NCBI GenBank assembly: GCA_020466095.1
Contig: CM035806.1
Coordinates: 129,813,156-129,877,155 of the forward strand
Source: Chlorops oryzae
Taxonomy: Eukaryota; Arthropoda; Insecta; Diptera; Chloropidae
Length of the DNA: 64,000 bases
Reading direction: 5' to 3'
The position numbers and the translations under genes were made by a program. Each line of letters starts with the position of its first letter. Positions within the stretch are counted from its first letter, which is position 1. The notes beneath the pieces are model-generated. The model was given only the letters and a program-made list of their open reading frames with translations. It did no database searches and was not told where the DNA came from. This document shows, in pieces, positions 32,002-44,488 of the stretch.

Positions 32002-32967
32002 CATAATCTTTTAATTATACGATGAAGTGGCTGACGTTCGTCGAAGTAATTTTTTCTTTTTCGTTGAAAGGAATTTTACTTACGTCGATTCTGCGTAGAG
32101 TCCTTTAACCTTCCGAATAGGTGTTTTGGAAAACTGTTGCCAGCTTATCTTCTTTGGGCTATTTCCACTGAACGTCTCCAAATAAAGCAAAAAGTTCCTT
32201 CAAGTTGGTCGAGAAATCTTTAAAAAAAAATAAATAAAGAAAAAAAACATAATTCCCTAAAAGCTTCCAAGACTTCCTCCCCCAAAGTTTTCGTTAAAAC
32301 TTAGAGATTTTCATTCGTTTAGGGAAGATTGCTCCATACTGGCAACTGGTGTTTTGGAACCTTTTTTTATATTACCCGCAGACGACGCAGGACTGCACTT
32401 GACGCGTGTGTTGTAAGAAGACAATTGTGCAGTTTTGAGGTTGCACAGGCTTGAAGTATATGCAATCAAACCTTTAAATGATACGAATCGATCTACGTTA
32501 AAAAAAAATTGACTCACAGCGCCTATGTGGAATCTATCGATGTTGATTGCAGGGTCCTCTTTTTGGTGAGTAAAAGTATAAAAATATTTATATAAAAAAA
32601 AAAATGCTTATGCAACCTATATATAATTTTTCGGAAAACTTTTTCCGATTTCATTTAAATCAGGCGAGAAAGTCGTCTAAAAACTGGAAATAGGAATTCA
32701 CTACAATTTCGATAGAATGCAATTCCAAAGGACATTGATGGACAAAGGATTTTTTCACCAACAACAGCAGTAACAAAAATTATTCTTTACCTCTTTGTTT
32801 CACGGCATCAACTTCGTTAAGGAAAAGAACACGTTTGGATTCATTTTTTCATGGATTAATACCCACACGCTAAGGTTCTCGTCACGGCTTATCGAGTGTC
32901 CCGGTAACATATGCTTAAGATATTAATTGAATTCAAGCCACTCATGTCGTTGTATTTTCTTTTGCAG
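32002..32967. other. Upstream sequence of the NOS1AP-like gene; no gene seen
   Basis: AT-rich, no supported ORF or transposon ends. It may include the intron and earlier non-coding exons of the gene, since the exon beginning at 32968 is preceded by a good splice acceptor (TTTTCTTTTGCAG). Confidence 0.4.
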
Positions 32968-33122
32968 AATCCATCGTAGCAGCACAGAATGCGTCTTCCC
33001 CCACCTATAAGGATAAAAATTGCACCATGCAGAAGTGAATTCACTCAATCATCCTCATCATCATTCACATCAACATCATCATCGTCGCCATTGCCAGAGT
33101 ACATAGAGCATTATAGCCTGGA
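32968..33122 (+). CDS. Probable 5' coding exon of NOS1AP-like gene (N-terminal extension)
   Basis: A consensus acceptor (TTTTCTTTTGCAG) and donor (GA|GTGAGT) bound this 155-bp segment. An in-frame TAG precedes the ATG at 32989, so translation would start there: 44 codons beginning MRLPPPIRIKIAPC, then a Ser-rich run and PLPEYIEHYSL. The exon ends in phase 2 (GA). The next exon begins with a single A before the conserved ATG, so splicing gives GAA and reads straight into MPSTPYDLVHDD. The agreement of acceptor, donor, phase and open frame is good internal evidence. No homology to the extension is known to me. It could be an alternative first exon giving a longer isoform. Confidence 0.55.
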
Positions 33123-35460
33123 GTGAGTTGCAGTTTCGTGACTGGTTGCTGGTTGCCCTTCCAAGTCAATCGAGCCAAAAAGCCCTACGGCGGCATTTCG
33201 CTTTAACGCCATCATCACCGCATCATTGCTCAGGGGATGTGCCTTCAATTGTATCGAAAGAAATCCGAACACGATTGCACGAGAGATTTTCACGAGGAAC
33301 GAGAGTTGGAACAATGAGACCGCAGGATTTCGAATCGCTTAAGATAAATTGCTTATCGCATTGCATGCAGTACTCAAATCTGCAGCAAAACCGTATTTCT
33401 AAGAATTTCCCTCCAAAAGGAATTTCTGGAAATTCGTATTCAGAAATAATCGTAAAATGCTTGAATGGGTTAATTGGTTTCACTCGAATCGAGAGTTTAT
33501 CGTTGAACTTAACGAACTTTCATTCTCTTCATTTGATGTACGGAGATGATGTTCCGCAATAGGGTCGAAAGTTCGAGCTTCGAACTATAGGAATGCAAGA
33601 ACTTTTGCTTTATCGAAGCTCAATAAATTTTACTGTAGGCTGGCGGTCTGTGTCACTGCTCTTTGTTTCAAAATTACGCAAGTCTGCCATATATTATGGC
33701 CATGAGATGTTCGATGTTCGATGTTGACAGCTGTTGATTCTTATAAAATTATCGACATTAGTGATGGACCAGGCAGCCTAGGTTCTAGACATTTTTGTAT
33801 TACTTATCTTTTTAAATGAAAACAAAAAAAAAAAATAATAATAATAATTGACCACTCTGTGGACCTGGATCACAGTCTAGTCCGAGAAAAAAGGATAATC
33901 CAGCACGCAATATTTATTTAATAATATTTATATTTATATATATATATATATTATTTATATTTAATATAAAAAAAAAATACATAAAATGCGCATCAAATAA
34001 TCGTTTTTTAATGTATGTCCTGTTTTTACAAGCACCGACAACTAAGCTGACATATGAATACCTGAAAACCAGAAATTTCCCATATAAAAATTGGGCAACC
34101 ATCTATTCACGATTTTTAACATGATATCCTTATTTGATATCTATCCTAGCCTAGGCGGGAGAATTTCTCGATTTCGAGGCGCGCGTTAAAAAAAAGATCC
34201 AAAAAATTGAAGGCTTGCAATAGTTATTCATAATTATTTTCTTTTAAACCTCAGAAATTCACAAAATACGAGGGCAATAAAATGGGCGGTTGAAAATTTT
34301 GGAAGTGTCCTTGGTGAGATCATTTCAGCTTTTCTTATTGCCGCATTCTAGGGAGTTTGGAGCGTACTTAATCTTAGTTTTTTCTTCTGATTTCGGTATC
34401 AACGGTGTCAAGAAGCACTGGGATATAGTTGGTGTGCGCCAAAGAGTTGTCCGGATTTATTGTTCTTTTATTTTAAATAAAATATTTGTCATAAAATTAG
34501 CACTAGATTGGAAGGAATGAGCTATTAATGGTAAAAGGCGGTCAAAATATTATGAACTTTTTAAGCTCTTTGCTATTGCATTTGTAGCTACCAAATGGAG
34601 CTTTATAAGGGTCAGCTATATTTACATTTCGTTTCTCCATATCTGAGATGAAAACTTTGTTCTACATACACACAGGCCTGTAGAGTTGGGCTGGAAAGGG
34701 GGTTTTCCCCTGGGCCCGTGCTTTCTCAAGCGGCCCACGATTCTTCAGGAGTTTTTTGCAACCCGAGAATGGGCATTTTTGTTTGGTCGCACTTTTTGGT
34801 CAGGAGACCCCGGAAAAAAATCCCCCGGACCCAGAAATTCTCTCTACTGGCCTGTCTATACACGAAAATAAAATATTAAACGTTTACGCGTTATAGCCAT
34901 AAGTAGCGAAAAAAATACACAAATTAATTCTGGGCCTGGAACTTTTCGAGGTCGATGTAAAAATGACCTGTAGAGAAAAATAGGTATTTCTTACATACAT
35001 ATATCAACAACTTTCAGGAACGGTACTGATTTAAATTTTGTTTACATTTAACGTATTGCGCCGTGTATTTAAGGATACCACAACTACTTCGAAATCGATC
35101 AATGAAATAAATTTTATTCATTTTCTTTTTCAGATTTTGAGCGGCTGCCTTGTATACAAAAGCAATACATACATATCTGAATATATCAGCATATACGTAC
35201 ACATATACCTGTGGTCTTACTCGGAGAAGTGAAAGATTTAGGCGTTAATAAGTGAGCTCAGGTTGGACTGAAGTAGAAGCCTGCATGAGCGGCCGTAAAA
35301 ACTATCAGCTACCAACGCAATACCAGCATCAAAGCAATACCGGAAGTGGTGTTCTCCTATGGAATATAAGGAAATCCTTGCGAAAACGTAGCAGCAAAAA
35401 AATGAAGACAATCACATGATACTATAAGTGGTCCGAATCAGTTCTTATCAATTTCCTTAG
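33123..35460 (+). other. Intron of NOS1AP-like gene, with one MITE
   Basis: This would be a 2338-bp intron between the candidate 5' exon and the conserved start exon. It contains AT microsatellites (about 33900-33970), the hAT-like MITE at 34673-34854 and nothing else recognised. A 144-codon frame at 33128-33562 lacks a proper start and family resemblance. Confidence 0.45.
34673..34854. mobile_element. hAT-like MITE (CAGGCCTGTAGAG ends)
   Basis: CAGGCCTGTAGAG / CTCTACTGGCCTG termini. The flanks ACATACAC and CTATACAC agree at 6 of 8 positions if one base is added to each end. 182 bp, non-coding. Confidence 0.65.
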
Positions 35461-35563
35461 AATGCCATCGACACCGTACGATTTGGTGCACGATGATCAG
35501 GATCTGCGCTTGCCGCTTCATGCCGAACAGGCGTTCTTCCATGGCATCACATTTCAAGCGAAG
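35461..35563 (+). CDS. NOS1AP: NOS1AP/CAPON-like PTB adaptor, exon with conserved start
   Basis: The acceptor TCAATTTCCTTAG is followed by one base and ATG at 35462. The 34 codons read MPSTPYDLVHDDQDLRLPLH and AEQAFFHGITFQAK, and the donor is AAG|GTAAGC. This is the invariant N terminus of NOS1AP/CAPON (vertebrate pattern: MPS..Y.LV.D..DLR.PLH.E.AF.HGI.F.AK). The protein is a cytoplasmic adaptor: its PTB domain binds partners such as Dexras1 and Scribble, and in vertebrates its C terminus binds the nNOS PDZ domain (known for the family, not shown here). It ends in phase 0 and joins the exon at 58380 across a 22.8-kb intron. Ortholog naming is by motif recognition only. Confidence 0.9.
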
Positions 35564-35675
35564 GTAAGCAAAATATTTCTATACAATTCATTCTGGACTC
35601 ATATTCGCTGTAAAGCTTTACGGGTGTCGCCAACGATCATGTGTGATCCTGATATGTATTATAATTTCAAATTAT

Positions 35676-35797
35676 CCCTCTAGTTACCAAGACCGCCCCT
35701 TCCGCTCCCACCGCTCACATACTCAAAAACTGTTTAAATTTATCTTTTTCTTCGTTTTATCCGTTTCTTCGTATAGGCGGTCTTGGGAACTAGAGGG
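35676..35797. mobile_element. CCCTCTAGTT-ended MITE (TSD TTAT)
   Basis: CCCTCTAGTTACCAAGACCG and its inverted partner CGGTCTTGGGAACTAGAGGG bound 122 bp, with TTAT on both sides (35672-35675, 35798-35801). The ends resemble piggyBac-type CCC termini, with TTAT replacing TTAA. Confidence 0.85.
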
Positions 35798-36642
35798 TTA
35801 TAGGAATTCTTCAAAATGCAAAAAGATTGCCTGACGATGTATATTTTAGTTAGATTGATCTTTGATAATATGTAATTGTGCACAGCTGTTAGCACTCGTA
35901 ATTTGTAAAGCTATAAAGTGATTAACTTTTTTTGACCTTTCCAAAATAAACGATCCTTTCTGTTTCTGGACTCCATTGTTTTTTAAATGTACCATAGCAA
36001 TTGTTTTTGGCAATCAATCAACTATTGTGCACGTCCCCGCCAATCCACTCACCCGTCCTTTGAACGAAATGCATCTATTAAAGATTTTTCCGAATTTATC
36101 GAATTCATCTAAATTTAGAACAAAATGTACGCCATTATTGGAATTATTGACGAGCTGTGCACTCGCATGGCTACTTTCCTGTCTAAGAGCTTTCAAAGTG
36201 GGCACTCTATTCTTAGACACGCTTTCATATAAGCAAGTGGTTTTTAATCAAATAATGTTGAAACTTTCGGCGTCAATTGTTTTTCCCCATACGCTTTCCC
36301 ACGAAGCAATCTGAAAATGAACATATGAAAATACATACATATTTGTAAATGTGTACACATGGAAGAATACATTCATACATGCATGGCTACGTAAACAGGT
36401 ACCTATTTGGCATGTTCATATGAAATATTCAAAAAATTTTTCCCAACGATTTATTTTGTTTTGTGTTTTATTAAAAATATTTGTTGATAATTACTGCCAA
36501 AAGAAAGGAAAATATGAGAGCATTTCAAAAATTTCAAAAACAAAAAACAAAAATCCACCTTATAGAATATTACTTAATTGCCATTCGGAATCGACATTGA
36601 AGAGCAGTCCCCCTTACTTTCATTAAAATAATTACATACCTA
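35798..36642. other. Intronic sequence, nothing recognised
   Basis: Short overlapping frames on both strands (e.g. 35976-36314) show no domain and are not called. A short ACATACAT run is near 36330. Confidence 0.4.
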
Positions 36643-37790
36643 CAGTCGTGGACAATAAATTGGCACAAAATTTTAATCAGTTTTATTTTTGACCTTCTTG
36701 CTACTTTTAACGTTATAAGTAGGTGGAATTTTTCGAGATCCACCGTACGTGGGAATATGAAGCTTGTATTAAAGCATATTTTGTACCGTTATCATGATGC
36801 TTTGTTTTGGTGAATTGTTGATATGTGAAATAAGTGAATTTTGGGTTTGGACACTAAATTGGCACAACTTGCGTAGCAAGGTAAAAAAAAGTTTTTTTTT
36901 ATTCCCAAATTTCTTTCTTTCGGTAAATCTTCGTTTTTTTTTTTAATTGTTTTTCAAACTTATTAAAAATTGAAATGATATGTGGAAAAGTATTGAACGA
37001 CAGAGGAAAGCGAATTTTTGCCAAGATCTTTATTGATGGAAAAAAGTCAACTGAATTTGCCAAAATTTTGAACTGCTCCTTCCTTTTTTTTTAAGGAATC
37101 TATGTCTCCTCAATCGGAAACAAAAAAATATGCCACATGTGAGGAAAACAGTGAATTGGGCTATTGTCAGAGAGTCAAAGAAAGATCCTTTCATGCCATG
37201 TCGCAATTTTACGAATGAGATTAACTCCGAATTAGGACGAAATTTATCGAAGAGGTTTGTCCGAAGACGCCTAAGTGACGTAAGGTTGTTTGGACGCATA
37301 ATCCGGAAGGAGCGACACCTAGTCAAAACAAACATTGTCATGCGTTCATTTTTTGCTCAGACCAATGTATCTAAAGGCATCTCTTTCTGGGATAAAATAC
37401 TGTGGAGTGGAGTCTAAGCAAAAGTTTAATTAAAAATTTGGAGTAGAAGGTCAACCGTGGTTTTTATATACCATTCGTTAGTCGATATTACTAGGAAACT
37501 TTCCATGACAGCAGAAATTCCAAATGTTGTTTATAAATGAAATTATTTGATTTTGAAAAAAGAGTATAATTTTTGTGTGGGAAAAAATTGCAACCTCGAG
37601 TGGACCATCCGAGGAAAATTAAAAAAAAAACCATCAAAAGTTCAAATAACCCACATAACTACAAAAGCTTTTCAACTGAGCTTCGGATTCAGTGTCATTA
37701 TCCAAGTCACAATGTTTGCATGCAAAAAAGCTTTTGGATACTGATGCACTACCCGACGACATGCCCAAATGCTATTTAAAAATCACTAAA
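36643..37790 (+). mobile_element. Tc1-like transposon, decayed, right end not found
   Basis: The left end CAGTCGTGGACAATAAATTG follows a TA. A second internal GGACACTAAATTGGCACAAC (about 36848) repeats the end motif, as in elements with long or doubled inverted repeats. The transposase is broken. The matching right terminus was not located, so the right coordinate is approximate. Confidence 0.6.
36975..37417 (+). pseudogene. Tc1-family transposase fragment
   Basis: From the ATG at 36975 it reads MICGKVLNDRGKRIFAKIFI, then DGKKSTEFAKILNCS: the first helix-turn-helix of Tc1 transposases. After a stop it resumes (about 37130-37417) with AIVRESKKDP, NSELGRNLSKRFVRRRLSDV and RSFFAQTNVSKGISFWDKIL, ending W-S before the expected first catalytic Asp. 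The DDE catalytic core is not readable. Confidence 0.7.
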
Positions 37791-38298
37791 AAATTTAATA
37801 AATCTTATAAAACTAGTTAGCACTGTTCCAAAGTCTATTTATAGCTATAAACATGCTAAATTTATATTAAGAATGAAAAATTTTGACGGTCCACCCAACG
37901 TGGATCATACGATTTCAAATGAGCCACCAAAAATTTTTCGAACATCTACTTAAATTTCTAAATGATTCGGAACTATCGTATCGCAAGTGCAATGCCCAAA
38001 CTAACAAGAAATATACTTCTTAAGTTTAACAAGTCACTTTTTGGCACTTTTCGTAGCAGCCACAAAGAGGCACAATTAGGGAATTCAATCCGGCACCAAG
38101 ATTTCAATCCCGCAATCACGCGAGATTGATCATCTAAATCCCGCGGGATTAATAAAATTTATACAAAATTTTGAGTTTTTTTAATTTTATGCTATATAGA
38201 TATACATAAGGCCACCATATTTTATTCACTGCACCAAAGCAGTACAAATTTCCAAGTACAGAGTAAAAACTTATTACACTAGTATATACTTTTATATA
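37791..38298. other. Intronic sequence, nothing recognised
   Basis: It contains a short self-complementary AATCCCGC...GCGGGATT cluster (about 38085-38150), reminiscent of one near 39397-39445, but no definable element. Confidence 0.35.
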
Positions 38299-39559
38299 CA
38301 GTACACTCGGGATAACGTCAACTAATTAAAACCGCGAAAGTTGACGTTTACCAGATTGTTGACGTTTATGATTGTCATCATTTTAGACCAAAATAAAGTT
38401 GGGATTATAGATTTAAACCTTATTTTAGTATTCATACGTAAACCAACCAATAATCTGATTCAAACAAATTTTTATGTATTTGGAAAAATTGAAAAAAAAT
38501 TTTATATGAGATCATGCCACTTTTGGTTTTTAGAGATCATTTTATACGCGCAACGTCAACAAGTTCGAAAACACAACTGAACAAAGACAGCAAAAACTAC
38601 ATTGTACGCACAAAGGGAGATTCCCGGAATTCTGAGAATTCGTATCCTACAGGGTGTCCCGTTGGGAATTACATTGCTTAAAAGGGTGGTAGGGGGTCCA
38701 AGATGAACAAAAAATCGTATGTGAGGGTGCACCCCTAAGGAGATATGTGGCTTTAAAGTTTTTTGACACTAAGTCAAGAAAAACAATTCTCCCACACCAT
38801 TGGTTAATAGTAGAAAACAATTTTTAATGCAGTTGAAAGCAATTGTATGTGCATTAATGGTATAAAAATTTGATCCATTGAGGGAAAAATAAACGGTCAA
38901 AGTGATAAATTCTGAAAAAAACTTGACATTTTTTTCTATTATCTTTGGAAGCCATTTTGGTATGAAAAGTGTCCAATTAACACCCAAATTTTTTATTTTT
39001 TTCAAAATGCTGGATCGACTACGTTTAATTTGGTACCCCATATGTCAATGGGACACCCTGTCTACGTAATTTTCTATTAAGCAGAGTTTATCTTTTGGAG
39101 CTTTTAGGTTTTGTTGACGTTTTAGAATAGTCAATGTAAATAAAAAAGTGTTTTAGTGCAAAAATTCTTAGAATTTTTCAATATCATATAAAATTTTCAT
39201 CCAAATCGGACGCCATAAATTTTTCGGATTTTATGGTTTTTGTGATCATAACTCTCTAAACTTCCATCTAGCCCCCCAAAAATTTTTGGTAATGTATAAT
39301 TGTTCAATACACCAGCTGTGGAAAATTAAGCACTATCAAGCAGTATTTCTTAGACACGCCACTGCATAGTGTTTATTTTAATACGCGATCCAGCGTAAAT
39401 AATCCCGCATGAATTACACTATATCGTAAACAGTGCGGGATAGATCCCTATCACAATGTTATATAAACGCTTAAATTATTTTGACTTTGTTAACCTGTCT
39501 TTAAACAAAACTTAGCTCACGAAGCCTATAACTTATGTTGACGTTTGAGTGACTGGCTG
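38299..39559. mobile_element. pogo/Tigger-like non-autonomous element
   Basis: CAGTACACTCGGGATAACGT and ACGTTTGAGTGACTGGCTG are imperfect inverted ends with CAG...CTG termini and TA on both sides. Repeated GTTGACGTT motifs occur near both ends (38340, 38360, 39113, 39537). No transposase readable. A mariner-type MITE is nested at 38650-39060. Confidence 0.6.
38650..39060. mobile_element. Mariner-type MITE (CAGGGTGTCCC ends)
   Basis: CAGGGTGTCCCGTTG and CAATGGGACACCCTG bound 411 bp. TA precedes the left end; the right flank is TC, so the duplication is imperfect. Confidence 0.65.
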
Positions 39560-40361
39560 TATATTTGTCCACTTAAGGTGACCTTACTCTAATCAACCTT
39601 GCCTACATAATTGATACGCGGAATTTGAGGATCCTATTGAAAATCGATTTTCCCGAACTTTTTCGAAATGCTTAACTTGAAATCCCCCCCAGGTGATTAG
39701 ACCATAATTATTCGAGAATGTGCCTATGAAATTGCTCAAAACTCGTGCTCTTGCGTCAGATTTACAAAAAATGTTCTTCTGGGATTTATTTTCACTTCAC
39801 ACAAGCATGGAATGACGCAAAGTCGTCCCTAAGAACGCTATGGCAAACGGTTAAGCACACGATTTGCATGAGCGGTCTCCAACCTAAAATTTTATTGCAA
39901 AAATTCAGCAATTAATCTCACTAATTCTAATTAGCTCAGGAAATGTCCGAAATATATGTAAGATAATAAACGAAGTAGAAACTCATTTCCCGCATAATTT
40001 TTCTGTGTTACGTACCACTGCACACTGCCTCACAGCATACGTTTTCCTCGATGTGCAAAATCGTAAAACATTTGGCAACACTCTCACAACAATGAGGATG
40101 CAGATGATTTGTAGATGTTGTAATTGTCGTTAATGCAGAACGTTCTATGTCCGCAGCGAAATTAGAAATATTTTTCGACTCTGAAATGCCACTACTCAGG
40201 TGTGCGGGAGGTACTAGTTTACCTCGAGTCGGTCGACATTCCAATGTGGCAACGCTGGACCGACTGTTTTTTTAGAAGAAAGTACTGTCACTGTACATTC
40301 ACTTAAAAAAGGTGTTTTTTTTTTTTTTGCTCAGGAGATATGATCAGTGATCAAGCTTGTT
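39560..40361. other. Intronic sequence, nothing recognised
   Basis: A Cys-rich 78-codon minus-strand frame (40008-40244) has an ATG but no recognised domain. A poly-T run precedes the start of the duplication. Confidence 0.35.
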
Positions 40362-40788
40362 ATTGATATGTGAGCAAGGACCGGAATGAGAGTGATCCTA
40401 GTACCGCACTCATATACCAATCCGAATTTTGTGGAAATTGGCAGCACTGAAATTGCTACCATAAACTCCCTATTTGCCCAAGAAAATCCCTTCATTCAAA
40501 ATAGAGCCCTTCGGGTTGGACTCTAAACTGTAAGCCTCACCGTCAAGGCCGTGGCGAGAGAAAAAATGCTTTGGTAGTGCTTATATTTTTGGACCAGTTT
40601 GGAACTAGACCAAAACTAGACTAGTTGTAATCAGTTTTTTGAACAAACTTTAGCCCCAAAATTCTTCGAATTTTTTTTATCTATTCTATAGGTATATTTA
40701 TAGGTATATAAATTTTTATCGGAATCGGACGTCATGAATTTTTCGGATTTTTTGGTCCAGAACTCTCTAAAATTTCTGTGCACGCGTA

Positions 40789-40990
40789 CACCGAGAGAAA
40801 AAGGTAGTTATATTAACTGAAAAAAGCAGGTTTAAAATAACCGAGTTCACCGTTAATTGTTAGCTTATGTGTAGTAGCGGTCAATTCAACAGTACAAACA
40901 CAGTCAATAAGGATATAACTACCTGATGGTTGATATAATTGTCTTGCGGTTAAATCAACTGTCACCAGCGACTGGGAAAAAAAATTAATT
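40789..40990. mobile_element. Truncated CACCGAG-ended TIR element (copy 1)
   Basis: The left end (TA then CACCGAGAGAAAAAGGTAGT) matches 47865 onward, but homology stops near 40990 at GGGAAAAAAAATTAATTTTTG. A degraded right end seems to lie at about 42780-42870. The tRNA-like core is missing. Confidence 0.6.
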
Positions 40991-41249
40991 TTTGCTTTAT
41001 TTTTTTTGGAACTCAGTATGTAACATGCCAAAGGATCTAGATATAGACATTATATATCTTGTCAGTGACAAGAGGATCTCTAGCCTTCCTGGGAATTATT
41101 TTTCGTTATTTTAATGAAAGTATCATATTGAAATTTATGGATTAACAGGTAAATTATGTACAAATTTTTTCGTAGTCCCTTGTGTAATTTGTTTCAAAAA
41201 TCAGTTTTGAAATCTTTTCTCTGTGGCATACGGGAATTTTTAAAACATC

Positions 41250-41800
41250 AAAAACTTATATTCTTCTAAATTCATATCATCGCCCTCAAATGTCCCCGAT
41301 GCAAGCTTATGCCAACGTTTTTTCAATTTCGAAACAGCAAATCCACTTTCGGTATAGCTCAGAGCGCGTTGATTACGTTTAATCTCATTATCGCATCAAA
41401 ACGGTAGTCCACGGAACTCTCTAGTTTGGCCTCATGGTGCATTAAATCGTCTTCGAACAATATGAGTGGATTTTTACAATGGTCACAAAATGAGTGCAGT
41501 GTGAGATGGTATTATCGTGATGCAAAACGATTATTGCCCATAATTCTGGCATTTTGCGAATCTTCACTACCTCAATAATTTCCTTGTGACAGTTGACCGG
41601 GCGGAAGGAACTCTGTGCAACACCACGGTTCGAAGAAAACAGTACATGCCTTATACATATTCACTACATTAGATTGAAGTTGTTTCATCTACTAAATATC
41701 TCATCTCCAGTTATGATACAATCCATTTTGTCTTGATAGTCCAAAGATTGTTTCACTCACATAACCCTTTTCCATGAAGGCATTTTTGTACCAATCGAAA
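41250..41800 (-). pseudogene. Mariner-like transposase fossil
   Basis: On the minus strand, in different frames, EFLPPGQLSQGNY (mariner HEFLPPGQTVNKEYY-type) is followed by LWAIIVLHHDNTISH (cf. the second catalytic motif LHHDNA.SH). A C-terminal stretch near 41250-41360 reads SYTESGFAVSKLKKRWHKLA. Many frameshifts. It is absent from copy 2. Confidence 0.5.
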
Positions 41801-43075
41801 AAAATTAAAAATTATACTTGGAATTCAACAATTCACAAAACAATCCATTTTGGAGAAATTCCTTTTCGTCTCATCAGGATTGAGGACCCCGTTAAGCTTC
41901 TCGACTCTTGAACAGACACTCATAAACCTGTTCGAAGACCTCACGAAGCTTTGATTGCTAATTTTGGCAGCAGAATTTTTCGAACACAAAATTATGACTA
42001 CGTATGTGAATAAGTTCGACATTTAGAAAATCGAAAAATTCACTTTTACTGTTTAAAGGTATCTAACCTAATGAATATTTTGACGTGCGTCAGATTTTTC
42101 AGTGCATTTAACTTTGTCCAGGAATCCCCAAAATTTAATGTTTCCGGTACCCACAGTATTACTATTATTGAAATTGGTGTTAAGTCCAGTTGACTGTTAA
42201 AATTGTTGCTTATTGTCATCATCGGTCACATTAGAAAGAAAACACTCATAATATATACTGCTATGGACAAATGATTATTTCTATGCTTTTATATGTTATC
42301 AAATGAAGTTTCACTAAAAAAATGTGCAATTTGCAGATTTGATTTACTTTTTTGAATTGAGGATTTCATAAAATGTCATAATTAACTTGACCATACCATT
42401 CGCGAAAATTTGTGATTATTAATTCAATTTTAGATAACATCGAGACGATAAAGTTATAAATAGATATCCGCTGACCTGACGGCGGAATTTTGTTAGTAAT
42501 TTCTTAAGCATAATTTTTCTGCGAAAATATGTAGTGCAATGCTTTACCAGTAAACTTTTCGTAGATTTATTTCTTTTATTCCATTTTTTGTTTGAGTTTT
42601 AATAATTTTTATAAGTTATTTTCCTTCGGAATAACTTTACCAATATACTTTAATAAATTAATCTGCTGTAAAAATTAGGTAGAAATTTCGCTAAACAACG
42701 ACATGGCTGACAACACTGTATGAATCACAGATGGAACTCTATCGTCTTACGAAGCATTTGAATAAAAAGAACTTTTTTAATGTCATTTGATGCTTTTTCA
42801 TTGCATTTAACGCGGAATAAGTTTAATTATGACCATTTAAATGTTCTAATTTGATTTAACTTTGTTATTTCTTTTGCACGACAGAAATGATCTTTTTGGA
42901 CAAAAGAACGCACGGACATGCCGATTGATTTCATATTCTTTAATAAATAGCATAGAAAATTCAAGTAAAATTCGACTCATGATCAATCGTGAAATTTTCT
43001 GCTAATTCAATATGTAGTCAATTTTAGAGCAATCAAGAAAACAAATAGCTATTTCAGATGATTCAAAGAAAAATG

Positions 43076-43360
43076 AAGTCTTACCCCACGTTTTTTGTGG
43101 TGCTGAGCACGAATCTGAAGTCAGATTTCACCCATCACCATCCGATTCCGCCCCAGCAACCCCCAGCACCCACCATACTATGAAGTTTCTAGAATACATA
43201 AAAAAAGAATTCAGCTATCCCACCCCACGTTTTTTGATGTGCTAAATACGAAGTGTCCCGATTTTTCCTTAATACTTCCCCTAGTAATTTCTATAATGTT
43301 ACATACATAGCTTAAGAAATTGAAAGACGTACGTTTTTTGGTGCGCTAGGAACGAATCTA
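43076..43360. repeat. Three diverged ~100-140-bp satellite-like monomers
   Basis: ACGTTTTTTG(T/A)GTGCT...ACGAA(T/G)CT.AAGT recurs at about 43090, 43230 and 43330 (copy 1) and about 49392, 49530 and 53050 (copy 2, split by the 49638-53009 element). A single relative is at about 24000. Confidence 0.6.
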
Positions 43361-44461
43361 AGTTCGGAATTATCCACACGCCTTTATGTTTGACTCAACA
43401 CCCCTCAGAGAACCCTCTTCCCCCCATCATTATAAAAATTATCTGACTACATATTCGGAATCAGCAAGAAAATTTTACTTAAGAAATGACCATCAGATGG
43501 TACAGGGCAGATTTTTCGTAAACTTGTGTAATAAAGAATTATGAAGTATGGAATCGATTATAATGAAAAAATCGATAATTACATTTTTTTTGGCGGATCT
43601 CTGGTTATGACCATAATATTATGACAATTTTCTTGTTTTTCCTCGCATTGCGGGGGGGATTAAACGCCCCAAAATCACCACATCCACACTCGCCTGGAAG
43701 AAGAAACAATAAAAATTATTATTACTTTGTTTGGCTATAGCCAAATATGATTGACTAAGTTATGGGTGTTTTGGTTTGTTATGGACAAGCCAAGCATTTT
43801 GTAGTAAGTGGATCTCATAAACATCATAACAAATTCAAATAAAAAGTATAAAACTCCAATGGACTGCTGAACCACTATTTAAGGACCACTGCCTCAAATC
43901 AACTGAATGAAGTAATTTCGATGCAATCACAATCATTTAAATTTAAAGGACTTTCCCCCAGAGTTGGCAGCTTTTTTTAATATTTTTTTTTTTTGAGAAT
44001 CTTCGATAATACCACCGCCAGGCGCGCAGCCAGGATTTCAATTTGGAGGGGGTTCTCAGAAAATGTTTCTAAATATTTTTTGTTTTTATTTTCGTAAAAA
44101 GCTTATAAAATAGATAACTAAAATAAATGTATTTACATCAATATTTTACACTCAAAAAGTTCCGTCGTAGAATCTATGATATCTGACGTAGTATCTATTA
44201 TATCCGCAATTGATATATGTAGGTCCAATTGCAAGATATCATAGATTCTACGACAGCTTTGCAGTAGTTTCTACGATGAGGAATGTCATTGAAATCAACG
44301 ATATATAACGTAGATTTAACGATATTTCATCGTGGGAGCTATCATATTCCATCTTAGGAACTATGATGTTATTTCATAGTAACTACGATATCAAATCATA
44401 AGAACTACGGTTTCAAATCTTGAAGTAAATTTCTATAACTTCTTAATTTGATATGAATTCT

Positions 44462-44488
44462 TGTCGGCGGGTTCGATCCCTGCTCCAG
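44462..44488 (+). other. Half tRNA-like module (B box only)
   Basis: GGTTCGATCCC (44470-44480) lies in a CGGCGGGTTCGATCCCTGC context, but no A box is found upstream. An A/T-rich tract follows. The duplicate is at about 54104-54130. Confidence 0.5.

Noticed and set aside
33128..33562. 144-codon + frame downstream of the candidate 5' exon
   Set aside because: It begins with a non-ATG codon right after the predicted donor, has no recognised domain and lies in the proposed intron.
38769..39041. 90-codon minus-strand frame
   Set aside because: It lies wholly inside a MITE and shows no transposase motif.
40008..40244. Cys-rich 78-codon minus-strand frame
   Set aside because: No homology recognised and no neighbouring exon; the chance expectation is high in 64 kb.
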